A DNA stretch of 64,000 bases from positions 2,666,001-2,730,000 of the forward strand of contig NZ_CP011494.1 of NCBI RefSeq assembly GCF_001043175.1. The letters run 5' to 3'. Made by a program: the position numbers and the translations under genes. Each line of letters starts with the position of its first letter. Positions within the stretch are counted from its first letter, which is position 1. Origin of the DNA: Marinobacter psychrophilus (GTDB taxonomy: Bacteria > Pseudomonadota > Gammaproteobacteria > Pseudomonadales > Oleiphilaceae). Below are positions 17,731-27,047 of the stretch, one piece after another. A model generated the notes under the pieces. It ran no database searches and was not told the DNA's origin. It saw only the letters and a list, made by a program, of their open reading frames with translations.

Positions 17731-19218
17731 TTAATGGCCTATCAGCTGGTCAACGCCTTCCGGCTTGTCGTGCACACCAAAGCGGTCAACGATGGTGGCA
17801 CTGGCTTCGTTCATACCAATAACTTCTACCTCGGCGCCTTCGCGGCGGAACTTGATAACAACCTTGTCTAGCGCTCCCACAGCGGTAATGTCCCAGAAGT
17901 GGGCGCGACTCACATCTACGACTACCTTATCGACCACTTCACGGAAGTCAAAGGCGGCTATGAACTTTTCCGACGAACTGAAAAATACTTGCCCGGTAAC
18001 CCTGTAGGTACGGGTACTGTCGGCCTCGTTCAAAACGCTGTCCACGCCCATGTAATGGCCAATTTTGTTGGCAAAGAACAGCGCAGCCAACAGCACACCG
18101 GCAAATACGCCCAGTGCCAGGTTGTGAGTGAACACCACCACAACCACCGTCACCAGCATCACGATGTTGGACGACAACGGATGGGTTTTCAGGTTGCGGA
18201 TAGACTCCCAGGAGAAGGTGCCGATGGACACCATGATCATCACCGCTACCAACGCGGCCATGGGAATGCGCACTAGAAAGTCGTCCAGCACCAGAATCAA
18301 CACCATCAGGAAAACACCTGCGGTAAGCGTTGACAGGCGGCCACGGCCACCGGATTTGATATTGATGATCGACTGGCCAATCATCGCACAGCCGGCCATA
18401 CCACCAAGTAAGCCAGAACCAATATTGGCAATACCCTGCCCCTTACATTCGCGGTTGCGGTCGCTTTCGGTATCGGTCAGGTCGTCCACGATGGTGGCGG
18501 TCATCATCGATTCCAGCAGGCCCACCGCCGCCAACGGTATGGCGTAAGGTAAAATAATCATCAGGGTTTCAAGATTCAACGGCACATCTGGCCATAGGAA
18601 AATCGGCAGTGTATCCGGCAGGTCGCCCATATCGCCGACGGTGCGTACGTCGATATCAAACAGGAACGCAACAACCGTCAGCCCCACAATGCAAACCAAC
18701 GGCGACGGCAGCACCTTGCCCAGTTTCGGTATATAAGGAAACAGATAGATGATGCCCAGCCCAGCCGCCGTCAGCGCGTATACGTGCCAGGTAACGTTGG
18801 TTAGTTCCGGCAGCTGAGCCATGAAGATCAGGATAGCCAGGGCGTTGACGAAGCCGGTCACCACCGAGCGCGACACAAAACGCATTAAGCTACCCAGCTT
18901 TAAGTAGCCGGCTACAAGCTGAATCAGACCGGTTAGCAAGGTAGCTGCCATCAGGTATTCCAGGCCGTGTTCTTTTACCAGGGTAACCATGAGCAGCGCC
19001 ATGGCGCCAGTGGCTGCGGAGATCATGCCTGGCCGGCCGCCGACAAAGGCGATGATCACGGCGATGCAGAATGACGCATACAGCCCTACTTTCGGGTCTA
19101 CGCCGGCAATAATGGAAAAGGCAATGGCTTCGGGAATCAGCGCCAGCGCCACCACCACGCCAGCGAGTAAATCGCCGCGCACATTCGACAGCCATTGATG
19201 TTTAAGGGTGTTCACCAT
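17731..19218 (-). CDS. SulP-family inorganic anion transporter with STAS domain
   Basis: 495 residues. About ten to twelve membrane segments, starting at residue 14 with [20 protein letters not shown], the SulP family signature. A cytoplasmic STAS domain covers about 385-490 ([15 protein letters not shown] through [12 protein letters not shown]). SulP proteins carry sulfate, bicarbonate or other anions, usually with Na+ or H+. This shorter type is often annotated as sulfate permease without proof; a bicarbonate role (BicA-like) is an equally plausible alternative. Confidence 0.88.
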   Translation of the reverse strand: MVNTLKHQWLSNVRGDLLAGVVVALALIPEAIAFSIIAGVDPKVGLYASFCIAVIIAFVGGRPGMISAATGAMALLMVTLVKEHGLEYLMAATLLTGLIQLVAGYLKLGSLMRFVSRSVVTGFVNALAILIFMAQLPELTNVTWHVYALTAAGLGIIYLFPYIPKLGKVLPSPLVCIVGLTVVAFLFDIDVRTVGDMGDLPDTLPIFLWPDVPLNLETLMIILPYAIPLAAVGLLESMMTATIVDDLTDTESDRNRECKGQGIANIGSGLLGGMAGCAMIGQSIINIKSGGRGRLSTLTAGVFLMVLILVLDDFLVRIPMAALVAVMIMVSIGTFSWESIRNLKTHPLSSNIVMLVTVVVVVFTHNLALGVFAGVLLAALFFANKIGHYMGVDSVLNEADSTRTYRVTGQVFFSSSEKFIAAFDFREVVDKVVVDVSRAHFWDITAVGALDKVVIKFRREGAEVEVIGMNEASATIVDRFGVHDKPEGVDQLIGH

Positions 19219-19644
19219 ATCGGGTTCCGTTTTTACTTAAGAGTTACTTAAGAGTTTTTCAAGGGGTACTCAGGTCGAGTCATTGCGACAGCCGCTACGT
19301 CTACAACCGTCTGCGGTTGTGGTCATGGGTTGTAAGCGTAAAAATAGCTGTAAAAAGGCGATAGAGTTTAGCAGATTGTGTTGCCTGGCAAAAACCGCTG
19401 TGCAGGACCGTTATTACCATGGGCGACGTAACCGCTGATTTTTAGCCAGTAATCAACCCACTATCTTTTTAGCCATTGCTTTGTGGCTGGTGGCCAGTTT
19501 ACTGACGGCATTATTAAAGGCGCCTTAAACCTGAATCAGAGGCCAAAAATTGTGCAAAAATATCGTTATAACGCGCTATTCATGTATTAAGTGGCAAAAA
19601 CCCGTATATTTCCACGGTCTAAATCTTTTACAAAGGATACCTTA
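19219..19644. other. 426-bp gene-free region between sulP and djlA
   Basis: It must contain divergent promoters for sulP-usp and djlA. Near sulP is an exact 11-bp tandem duplication TTACTTAAGAG (19233-19243 and 19244-19254). A hairpin ACAACCG-TCTG-CGGTTGT lies at 19303-19320 without a T-run. A 20-codon hydrophobic open stretch near 19465-19530 lacks a usable start. I see no gene. Confidence 0.6.
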
Positions 19645-20424
19645 ATGCTGTTTGCAATCATTCTGGGTGGCCTGATTGGCTCAGCCTTTGGCGGCTTCGT
19701 CGGCTTCATTATTGGCGGCGCGATTGGTGGATTTTTACTGAACCGAATAAAAAGCCGGTTAATTGGGAAGCTGCAAAATATTCAAAGCGGTTTTGTTGAG
19801 TCTGTGTTTGCGGTCATGGGCGCGGTGTGCAAAGCCGACGGCGTGGTTTCACAAAATGAAATCGCCGTGGCGGAAGCTATGTTTACCCGCTTTCGCCTGA
19901 ACGAGAACCAGAAAACCAACGCCCGCGCCGCGTTCAACCGCGGCAAAGCACGGGAATTTGATCTGGACGCCGAACTGCAACGCTTTATGCGCGTCAGCGG
20001 CGGCCAGCCGGCTTTGTTGCAGATGTTTCTGCAAGTACAGGTATCTGCGGTAGCCGCTGATGGTGTGGTGCACCCGGCCGAGCACGACATGCTGGTTAAA
20101 ATTGCCCGCGGCCTGGGGTTGCCAGAAAGCCAGGTTGACCAGCTGGAAGCCATGCTGCGTGGTGCTCATTATAGCCAGACGGGCGGCGGCCAGCGCTCCA
20201 GCAGCCAACAGACTGACGACGCTTACAAAGTGCTGGGCGTATCGCCGCAAGACAGCGATGACGACATCAAAAAGGTGTACCGCAAGCTGATGAGCGAAAA
20301 CCATCCGGACAAACTGGCCGGCCGCGGCTTACCGGAAAGCATGCGCGAGATGGCCGAAGAGCGCACCGGCGAAATCACCCATGCTTACGATGTAATCAAA
20401 GACGCCCGCAGTGCAAATGGGTAG
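19645..20424 (+). CDS. djlA: DnaJ-like co-chaperone DjlA
   Basis: 259 residues from the ATG at 19645, preceded by AAGGA with a seven-base gap; an upstream in-frame start adds residues before the membrane anchor and is unlikely. A Gly-rich hydrophobic N-terminal segment (ILGGLIGSAFGGFVGFIIGGAIGGF) is the single, glycine-zipper-like transmembrane anchor typical of DjlA. A central TerB-like helical domain covers about 40-165. The C-terminal J domain (about 190-255) includes the HPD motif in SENHPDKLAG. It is a type III inner-membrane J-protein that stimulates DnaK. Confidence 0.93.
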   Translation: MLFAIILGGLIGSAFGGFVGFIIGGAIGGFLLNRIKSRLIGKLQNIQSGFVESVFAVMGAVCKADGVVSQNEIAVAEAMFTRFRLNENQKTNARAAFNRGKAREFDLDAELQRFMRVSGGQPALLQMFLQVQVSAVAADGVVHPAEHDMLVKIARGLGLPESQVDQLEAMLRGAHYSQTGGGQRSSSQQTDDAYKVLGVSPQDSDDDIKKVYRKLMSENHPDKLAGRGLPESMREMAEERTGEITHAYDVIKDARSANG

Positions 20425-20434
20425 TGAAATAGAT

Positions 20435-20470
20435 AGTGCAAACAAAGAGTGCAAACAAAAAGTGCAAACG
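20435..20470 (+). repeat. 13-bp tandem repeat after djlA
   Basis: Nearly three units of AGTGCAAACAAA plus G or A (20435, 20448, 20461), with a related AGTGCAAA at 20410. Short slippage-type repeat; no function evident. Confidence 0.7.
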
Positions 20471-20498
20471 GATGGCTCTAATGGTCACCTCGACTCCC

Positions 20499-20523
20499 GA
20501 GGACAGATTTCAAATCCGTTTCC
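20499..20523. repeat. 25-bp palindromic intergenic repeat, copy 2 (degenerate)
   Basis: Reads GAGGACAGATTT, then AAATCCGTTTCC around a central C, matching copies at 16749, 40711 and 51542 with several changes. It lies between convergent djlA and the RND gene and abuts the RND stop codon. Confidence 0.65.
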
Positions 20524-23500
20524 TAACTCCGAGCTTGTCCCTTAGCTCCGAGCAACTGTTTCACTTTCTGCCCGGTTTGTTCGCCCAATACCAGCAGCGC
20601 CGGTGTTAGCAGCAGCGTAAGCAGGGTTGCGAACGTCAGTCCACCAGCAATGGCGCTGGACATCTGGGTCCACCATTGGGTAGATGGCGCGTTTAACCCT
20701 AGCGACGGCGTAATCAAATCCACGTTTATGCCCAGTACCATCGGCATCAGGCCCAGCACTGTGGTAATGGCGGTTAGCAACACCGGGCGCAGGCGCAAAC
20801 AGCCGGTTTCCAGTGCCGCTGCCGCCGGTTCCATGCCGTCGGCCCGCATCTGGTTGTAAGTATCGATCAGAATGATGTTGTTGTTCACCACAATACCGGC
20901 CAACGCAATGGTGCCCATTCCCACCATCACAATGCCAAACGGCTGACTGTTCAGTAACAGGCCCAGCAGCACGCCGGCGGTGGACAGCACAATGGCCGAC
21001 AAAATCAAAAAGCTTTGGTACAGCGAGTTGAACTGGGTCACCAGAATCAGCAGCATCAGCCCTATAGCCACCATAAATGCGTTAATCAGGAAGTTGGCCG
21101 CTTGTTGCTGATCTTCACTTTCGCCACCTTCAAGCACGGTTGTGCCGTCCGGCAACTCGGGCATGGTGGCGCGCAGCTCTCGCAGCGCCTCTTCCACCTG
21201 CCGGCCGGGTTGCAGATCGGCTTTGATGGTGATGGTACGGCGGCCATCCACCCGCACGATGTTGCCGGTTTTATCACCGGGTTCTAAACTGACAAACTGC
21301 GACAGCGGTACCTGGCCCCGTGAGGTGTTCAGGGTTTGCCGTTCCAGCTGATCCAGTTCACGCCAGTTGTTAGGAACGCGTACCACAATGTCCACTTCGT
21401 CACGCACGTCTTCAGGGCGGTAACTGGCCAGTACCAAGCCGTTGGTAACCAGCCGCACGGCGTTGCCGATGCTGGCGACGTCGGTACCGAAACGGGCAGC
21501 CGCTTCGCGGTTCACCTTCAGGCGCCATTCAATACCGTCAAGGCTGCGGTCGTCTTCGGTGTCGACATACGCGTCCTGCGCTAGCATTTGCGCACGAATC
21601 GCGCTGACCGCGGCTTCCAGCTCGTCGGGATTACCGCTGCTAACCAGTAACTCAATCGGTTTGCCACCGGCCGGGCCATCTTCCTGCTTACGAAACTCTA
21701 ACTCCACACCCGGAATGTCTGCGGTGCGCTGGCGAAAATCCTCCAGAATAATATCGGCGGCACGCCGGGTGTACCAATCGTTGAACTGAAACTGCAATAC
21801 ACCAATAACGTCCGGCGCCATCTGCTGGCTGCCGCCGATCATCGAACGGCTGTACAAGGCACGTACTTCGGGCATGCCCTGTAAACGGCTGGCCACGGTC
21901 TGCACAATGGCGTCGCGCTCCCAGATGGACAAATCGCCGCGGGCGCGCACCTGAACCTGGGCCGACTCCGGTTCTACGCTGGGGAAAAATTCCACGCCGT
22001 GGTTTAAACGGCCATAAATCGCGTAAACCACGCCAATCACCAGAATCACCGCTAGTAGCGTCAGTCCGGGGCGACGCAATATGGCGGCCAGGGTGGAGCG
22101 GTAGACGCCCATCAGCTGATTGTCTGTTTGCACCGCCCGCGCCCGGCGACCGCCGCCAATACCACCAAGCACCGGCAAAAACACCAGTGCCATCGCTAAA
22201 GACGCCAGCAGGCAGATAATCACCGTGATAGGCAAAAACTTCATGAATTCGCCGACCAAACCGGGCCAGAACAGCAAAGGCACAAACACTGCCAAGGTGG
22301 TCGCAGTGGATGCAATAATGGGCCAGGCCATGCGGCTGGCGGCTTCGCCCCAGGCATTGTTAACGTTCAGGCCGTCCGACAGATTCCGGTCTGCCAGCTC
22401 CGATACCACAATGGCGCCGTCTACCAGCATACCGGTGACCAGAATCAGGGAAAACAGCACAATAATGTTAAGGGTCATACCCATAGACCAGATCACCAGA
22501 ATTGCCGTCAGGAAGGCGCCCGGAATGGTCAGGCCGACTAAGATTGCCGCACGGGGCCCCATGGTCGCGATGATCACGATGGTGACCAGCACAATGGCGG
22601 TCAGCACGTTGTTCAGCAGGTCGATCAGCATGTCCTGCACCTCGCCCGACTGGTCCATGATGTAACGGATATCCAGCTCGTCGGGCAGACGTTCTTGCGC
22701 CGCCACGATCAATGCGCGCACCTGAGTACTGGTCGCGATGATATTGGCGCCGGAACGCTTGGACACTTCCAGCACCAGTGCCGGTTCACCGTTAATACGG
22801 GCAAAGCCCTGGGGGTCTTTGTAACTGCGCTGCAACATGGCCACATCACCAAAGGTGATCACCGTGTCGCCATCTACCTTGACCGGTATCGACATCACAT
22901 CTTCGACGTTTTCAATCACGCCTGGCACTTTCAACGTCATCCGTCCGTTGCCGGTGTCAATAGAGCCAGCCGCCACCAGCTGATTGTTACGCGACACCAG
23001 TGTGCCTAACTGGTTGAAGTCCAAGCCGTAGCTTTCCAGCACCTGGGGATCGACCACAATTTCCAGCAGATCTTCGCGGTCGCCGGCAATGTCAACTTCA
23101 AGAATTTCCGGAATGGCTTCGATGGCGTCTTTCAAGCCGCGGGCGATAAAGATCAGTTCACGCTCGGCCAGCGGTCCGGAGAGGCCAATAGACATCACAG
23201 GAAACAGTGCAATATTTACTTCATTCACCCGCGGCTCGTCGGCTTCCTCTGGCAGATTGCTGCGTGCCGTATCCACCTGTTCGCGCACGTCTTGCAGGGC
23301 TTTGTCGGCGTCGAAACCGGCGTCAAATTCCAGCATGACGGAAGCGTGGCCTTCGGAGGCGTTGCCGCGCATTTCCTTAACGCCTTCCAGCGAGCGCAAC
23401 TCCTGCTCCATCGGCCGCACTAACAAACGCTCGGCGTCTTCCGGACTGACGCCTTCGAGGCTCATGGATACATAAATCATCGGAATGGCGATGTCAGGAT

Positions 23501-23612
23501 TGGCTTCTTTGGGAATGGCCATGTAGGCGGCGTAACCGCCAACCACCAGAAATAGAAGTAACAGCAGCGTGGTGCGGCTGCGGTCCATGGCTGCAAATAT
23601 AAGAGAGCGCAT
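20523..23612 (-). CDS. RND efflux transporter permease (AcrB superfamily)
   Basis: 1029 residues with the RND layout: an N-terminal membrane helix (14-32), a large periplasmic loop, helices 2-6, a second periplasmic loop, and helices 8-12. The inner-membrane pump exports substrates through a tripartite complex using proton flow. In TM4 the sequence is GMLVDGAIVVSE, with Asp398 followed by Gly where AcrB has Asp407-Asp408. In TM10 it has VNNNIILID with Asn910 at the AcrB Lys940 position. The canonical relay is therefore altered, which marks a separate RND subfamily. It forms an operon with the adaptor upstream; no TolC-like gene is present. Confidence 0.93.
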   Translation of the reverse strand: MRSLIFAAMDRSRTTLLLLLFLVVGGYAAYMAIPKEANPDIAIPMIYVSMSLEGVSPEDAERLLVRPMEQELRSLEGVKEMRGNASEGHASVMLEFDAGFDADKALQDVREQVDTARSNLPEEADEPRVNEVNIALFPVMSIGLSGPLAERELIFIARGLKDAIEAIPEILEVDIAGDREDLLEIVVDPQVLESYGLDFNQLGTLVSRNNQLVAAGSIDTGNGRMTLKVPGVIENVEDVMSIPVKVDGDTVITFGDVAMLQRSYKDPQGFARINGEPALVLEVSKRSGANIIATSTQVRALIVAAQERLPDELDIRYIMDQSGEVQDMLIDLLNNVLTAIVLVTIVIIATMGPRAAILVGLTIPGAFLTAILVIWSMGMTLNIIVLFSLILVTGMLVDGAIVVSELADRNLSDGLNVNNAWGEAASRMAWPIIASTATTLAVFVPLLFWPGLVGEFMKFLPITVIICLLASLAMALVFLPVLGGIGGGRRARAVQTDNQLMGVYRSTLAAILRRPGLTLLAVILVIGVVYAIYGRLNHGVEFFPSVEPESAQVQVRARGDLSIWERDAIVQTVASRLQGMPEVRALYSRSMIGGSQQMAPDVIGVLQFQFNDWYTRRAADIILEDFRQRTADIPGVELEFRKQEDGPAGGKPIELLVSSGNPDELEAAVSAIRAQMLAQDAYVDTEDDRSLDGIEWRLKVNREAAARFGTDVASIGNAVRLVTNGLVLASYRPEDVRDEVDIVVRVPNNWRELDQLERQTLNTSRGQVPLSQFVSLEPGDKTGNIVRVDGRRTITIKADLQPGRQVEEALRELRATMPELPDGTTVLEGGESEDQQQAANFLINAFMVAIGLMLLILVTQFNSLYQSFLILSAIVLSTAGVLLGLLLNSQPFGIVMVGMGTIALAGIVVNNNIILIDTYNQMRADGMEPAAAALETGCLRLRPVLLTAITTVLGLMPMVLGINVDLITPSLGLNAPSTQWWTQMSSAIAGGLTFATLLTLLLTPALLVLGEQTGQKVKQLLGAKGQARS

Positions 23613-23615
23613 GGA

Positions 23616-24698
23616 TTAGTCCTCGCCGCTGTTTGCGGCAACAGCGGTGACTTCCTCACCCACGCTGACAAATCCAGCGCCGCGGGTAATCAAGCGCAGG
23701 TTGTCCGGCAAGCCATCGACCCAGGCGCCATCGGTTTTCACGCTGAGCAGGCGAACCCGGGAAAACACCACTTTGTTGTCGTCGCTGACGTGTTTTACGC
23801 CAGGCTTACCGTTGTTATCCAACGCCAAAAATGCAGGCGACAGGTGATGGGCGCTGACCTCTGGCAAGGCAATGACCAGGTTGGCGCTGCCACCGGCGAT
23901 GCGCCTTTGCTGCGGGTTTTCTACCTCTACTTCAATCGCAAAGCTGCGGGTACCGGTGTCGGCGGCGCTGGCGACAAACCGGATGCGTCCGCTTAATTCA
24001 TCTCCATCCAGCAACCGCACACTAACCAACTGACCCTCGGCAACTTGGTGCACCGCCTGTTGGGGTATCTGGGCCGTGGCTTTTAGCCGGTCTACCTGAA
24101 CCACGCGCATTAATGCCGAGCCTGGCTGTACCAGATCGCCTGCGTCGATGGACTTCTGATTGACCACGCCATCAAAGGGCGCTTGGGGCGCTAAATCGGC
24201 AATTGCCTGATTGGCCATTTCCAGTTCGGCTTTGGCCTCCGCCAGTTCGCTTTCCAGGCCCAGCAACTCCGACTCAGACGCCAGATTGCGACTGCGCAAA
24301 CTCTGGGCCGCGTTCAAATCCGCGTTCAGTTTGCGCACCCGTGCCTGCCAGCGACTGCGTTCGGCGCTGCGGCCGTCGTCGGTGAGGGTGAGTAATGTTT
24401 GCCCCTGGCTGACGGTGTCACCCAGTTCCACTGCCAGTGATTTCACCGTTGAGGACACCCGTGCCGACACCATAACGGATCGCCACGGTAAGACCTGCCC
24501 CTGTACCAACAATTCGGGCTGATAATTAAGAGCGTTCAGGGTTGTGACCTCTACCCGGCTCAACTCAGTGTTCTGCTTTACCGATAGTTCCGGCGCTTTG
24601 GTTTCTGTCTGTTTGATTTCGCCGCTGGCCATCCAGACTAGCAACGCCAAAATTAACAATACAGACAGGCCGACAGAACTCCATTTGAATTTGTTCAT
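23616..24698 (-). CDS. RND efflux periplasmic adaptor (membrane fusion protein)
   Basis: 360 residues from the ATG at 24698 (GAGAG just upstream); an earlier in-frame ATG adds 12 residues of no MFP character. An N-terminal membrane anchor (about 7-23, VGLSVLLILALLVWMASG) is followed by split biotinyl-lipoyl and hairpin segments: VMVSARVSSTVKSLAVELGDTVSQGQTLLTL, a coiled-coil hairpin about 115-165, then APFDGVVNQKSIDAGDLVQPGS. The beta-barrel domain follows. It is three bases upstream of the pump gene and bridges the pump to an outer-membrane channel encoded elsewhere. Confidence 0.92.
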   Translation of the reverse strand: MNKFKWSSVGLSVLLILALLVWMASGEIKQTETKAPELSVKQNTELSRVEVTTLNALNYQPELLVQGQVLPWRSVMVSARVSSTVKSLAVELGDTVSQGQTLLTLTDDGRSAERSRWQARVRKLNADLNAAQSLRSRNLASESELLGLESELAEAKAELEMANQAIADLAPQAPFDGVVNQKSIDAGDLVQPGSALMRVVQVDRLKATAQIPQQAVHQVAEGQLVSVRLLDGDELSGRIRFVASAADTGTRSFAIEVEVENPQQRRIAGGSANLVIALPEVSAHHLSPAFLALDNNGKPGVKHVSDDNKVVFSRVRLLSVKTDGAWVDGLPDNLRLITRGAGFVSVGEEVTAVAANSGED

Positions 24699-24749
24699 AC
24701 TGCTCTCATTGAAAAAACCGGTTGTTGCGAACACGACTGAAAAAACGGG

Positions 24750-24778
24750 TTGCCAAGCGCATAAAAATCAGGTTAGAT
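24750..24778 (+). promoter_or_regulatory. Sigma-70-type promoter of the ilv leader
   Basis: TTGCCA (24750-24755), a 17-bp spacer, and TTAGAT (24773-24778). It predicts a transcript starting near 24785 and a leader ATG about 38 nt downstream. It is found by eye, so the exact hexamers are tentative. Confidence 0.6.
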
Positions 24779-24822
24779 TCTACACAAGTTGGATAGATGA
24801 ATTTTAAAGAGACACATATTAA

Positions 24823-24924
24823 ATGAACTTTAACGTTGTGGTTGTCCTAGTGAAGCTAGTCCTGGTGGTGATGGTATCCCCCGGGGGCTTTTGCGTGGAT
24901 ACACAGTTGAGGCGAGATTTCTAA
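24823..24924 (+). CDS. ilvL: ilvGM leader peptide (Val/Leu-rich, 33 residues)
   Basis: A short ORF from ATG 24823 to TAA 24922-24924. Residues 5-18 read VVVVLVKLVLVVMV: nine valines and three leucines in fourteen codons, with no isoleucine. This is the hallmark of a branched-chain amino acid attenuator peptide (IlvL/IvbL type). It is followed by overlapping antiterminator and terminator stems and then by ilvG. Ribosome stalling at valine or leucine codons when the charged tRNA is scarce would favour read-through. The symbol is by analogy; the sequence is not an orthologue by residue identity. Confidence 0.88.
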   Translation: MNFNVVVVLVKLVLVVMVSPGGFCVDTQLRRDF

Positions 24925-24981
24925 ACCGACACTGCAAACACCAAAGCCCCCGGCACCGAAAGGTTCTGGGGGCTTTTTTTT
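24874..24981 (+). promoter_or_regulatory. ilvGM transcription attenuator (1:2, 2:3 and terminator stems)
   Basis: Terminator: 24943-24957 pairs with 24962-24976, 14 of 15 positions, over a GAAA tetraloop, followed by eight T (24974-24981). Antiterminator: CCGGGGGCTTT (24881-24891) is a perfect 11-bp complement of AAAGCCCCCGG (24943-24953), the terminator's 5' arm. A protector stem GTATCC/GGATAC (24874-24879 with 24897-24902) overlaps the end of the Val/Leu codons. All parts of a classic attenuator are present in order. Confidence 0.88.
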
Positions 24982-25035
24982 GGCCTTTTTGGAAACACTT
25001 GAAACGGTACACCAACACTCAGAAGGACTCAGACC

Positions 25036-26769
25036 ATGAACGGCGCGCAACACATACTTCAGGCTTTCCAACAGCACAGTATTACCACGGTATTTGGCTA
25101 CCCTGGCGGTTGCATCATGCCGCTATACGATGCTCTGGTGGGTGATGTGAGTGTGGAACATGTGCTGTGTCGCCATGAGCAAGGCTGCGCCCTGGCCGCT
25201 GACGGCTACGCCCGCGCAAGCGGCAACTTGGGCGTGTGCATTGCCACGTCCGGCCCGGGCGCTACCAACCTGATCACCGGAGTGGCTAATGCGTTTCAGG
25301 ATTCGGTGCCGCTGCTGGTGATCACCGGCCAGGTGCCCGCCGCGCTGATTGGCACCGATGCGTTTCAAGAGACCGATGTACTGGGCATGACTTTGGGCAT
25401 TGTTAAGCACAGCTATCTGGTGGATGACGCCGACAGCCTGCCCGGCATTCTTATTGAAGCGATTGCATTGGCGCAAAGCGGTCGGCCAGGACCGGTATGG
25501 ATCGATATTCCCAAGGATATTCTGCTGACTCAGGTAAACCTGGAAGCAGCTGATCAGAAGGAACGCGAGGGTTGTGAAAGCGCAGAGCCACGAACTGATT
25601 CGGCCACACATAACGGCGCTATTGATAAAGGCATCAACGAGACTCTGCAGCTGCTGCGCGCGGCCCATAAGCCATTGTTGTACAGCGGCGGGGGCATCAC
25701 GTTAGCCGGCGCTGAGGACAGCTATCGCGAGTTTGCTGAACACTCTGCTCTGCCCGGTGTTGTCACTCTGAAGGGCATTGGCAACCCAGGGCGGCACAAC
25801 CCGAATCACTTGGGCATGCTAGGCATGCACGGCTGCCGTGCAGCCAATCGCGCGGTAGACGAGTGTGATTTACTTCTGGTGTTCGGCGCCCGCCTGGACG
25901 ACCGCGCGACCGGCAAGCCGGAAACCTTTGCTCCCAACGCAAAGATTATTCACATCGATGCCGACAGCGCCGAGTTTCATAAGATCAAAGCGGCGGTATT
26001 AACCATCAGTGCCGATCTTAATGACGTATTGCACGCTCTTACCTGCGGGGTGAAAGCGCAGCCGCTGAATATCGAAGCCTGGCAGAAGCAATGCCGCACC
26101 TGGCTCACTACCGGTGGATTTCAGGCGGCAGATAACGAGGAAGCCCTGGCCCCCATCACCGGCCCGGCGTTTGTGCGCCAGCTTTCCCGTATTGCCAGTG
26201 ATGACACCATTATTTCCTGCGACGTAGGCCAGCACCAGATGTGGGTAGCGCAGCATTATCAGTTCAATCATCCGCGCCAGCACCTGACCAGCGGTGGTCT
26301 GGGCACCATGGGTTTTGGCCTGCCGGCGGCCATAGGTGCGCAGTTTGCCAAGCCGGGCACCAAGGTTATCAACGTAGCCGGAGATGGTTCGTTCATGATG
26401 AACGCCCAGGAGCTGGCGACTATTCGCCGTTATCGCCTGCCGCTGAAAATAATCATTCTGGATAACCAGTGCCTGGGCATGGTGCGCCAGCAGCAGGAGC
26501 TGTTTTACGACAACCGCGAAAGCCATATCAATCTGGACGACAACCCGGATTTTGTGGCTATGGCAAGGGCTTTTGATATTCCAGCCTTGCACATCAACCG
26601 CACAGATCAGATTCGCCGGGGCATCGAGACGATTCTGGCCTTCAAGGGCCCGATGCTGTTGCACGTAACCATTGCCCGTGAGGAGAACGTGTGGCCAACC
26701 GTAAGGCCCGGCGGCAGCAATCGCGACATGATGGAAAAAACCAAACCTGCCAAGGAGAACGCAGCATGA
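25036..26769 (+). CDS. ilvG: Acetolactate synthase isozyme II large subunit
   Basis: 577 residues. ThDP-dependent condensation of pyruvate with pyruvate or 2-oxobutyrate, the first common step of valine, leucine and isoleucine synthesis. The N-terminus MNGAQHILQAFQ through VFGYPGG is close to E. coli IlvG. Glu48 in LCRHEQG is the cofactor-activating glutamate. SGPGATNLITG follows. The ThDP/Mg motif begins GDGSFMMNAQEL and ends at LDNQ. The start has AAGGA eight bases upstream. It lies 55 bp after the attenuator T-run and overlaps ilvM by ATGA. No ilvEDA genes follow, unlike E. coli ilvGMEDA. Confidence 0.95.
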   Translation: MNGAQHILQAFQQHSITTVFGYPGGCIMPLYDALVGDVSVEHVLCRHEQGCALAADGYARASGNLGVCIATSGPGATNLITGVANAFQDSVPLLVITGQVPAALIGTDAFQETDVLGMTLGIVKHSYLVDDADSLPGILIEAIALAQSGRPGPVWIDIPKDILLTQVNLEAADQKEREGCESAEPRTDSATHNGAIDKGINETLQLLRAAHKPLLYSGGGITLAGAEDSYREFAEHSALPGVVTLKGIGNPGRHNPNHLGMLGMHGCRAANRAVDECDLLLVFGARLDDRATGKPETFAPNAKIIHIDADSAEFHKIKAAVLTISADLNDVLHALTCGVKAQPLNIEAWQKQCRTWLTTGGFQAADNEEALAPITGPAFVRQLSRIASDDTIISCDVGQHQMWVAQHYQFNHPRQHLTSGGLGTMGFGLPAAIGAQFAKPGTKVINVAGDGSFMMNAQELATIRRYRLPLKIIILDNQCLGMVRQQQELFYDNRESHINLDDNPDFVAMARAFDIPALHINRTDQIRRGIETILAFKGPMLLHVTIAREENVWPTVRPGGSNRDMMEKTKPAKENAA

Positions 26770-27047
26770 GCCCAACCACCTCACCCGGTATCGCCCAACC
26801 CGACAGCCATATTTTGCGTTGCCGCATGGAGGCGGAAGCGGCTGGTCTTGAGCGTTTGTGCCGCGTGGTACGAGTGCGAGGATTCAGGATTGCCTCTATG
26901 GCGGTGGAAAGCAGCGGAGGGCATTTTGATATCGCTCTGACTCTGGAGGGTGCCCGGCCGATTGCTATGTTGCAGTCGCAGCTGTTGAAGCTGCATACGG
27001 TGACGGAGGTTGTTCTGGGTGTTCAGCAGGCTCGTTCTGTGGCTTGA
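26766..27047 (+). CDS. ilvM: Acetolactate synthase isozyme II small (ACT) subunit
   Basis: 93 residues from the ATG at 26766, overlapping the ilvG stop by four bases. A single ACT-type fold with LERLCRVVRVRGFRIASMAVE and QLLKLHTVTEVVLG corresponds to E. coli IlvM (87 residues) rather than the two-domain IlvH. The subunit activates and stabilises the large subunit; isozyme II in E. coli is not valine-inhibited, which may apply here but is inference. The first 16 residues are Ser/Thr/Pro-rich and not conserved. Confidence 0.9.
   Translation: MSPTTSPGIAQPDSHILRCRMEAEAAGLERLCRVVRVRGFRIASMAVESSGGHFDIALTLEGARPIAMLQSQLLKLHTVTEVVLGVQQARSVA

Noticed and set aside
19465..19530. Hydrophobic 20-codon stretch as a small membrane peptide gene
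   Set aside because: No in-frame ATG/GTG/TTG with a ribosome site before the hydrophobic part and a stop codon closely upstream.
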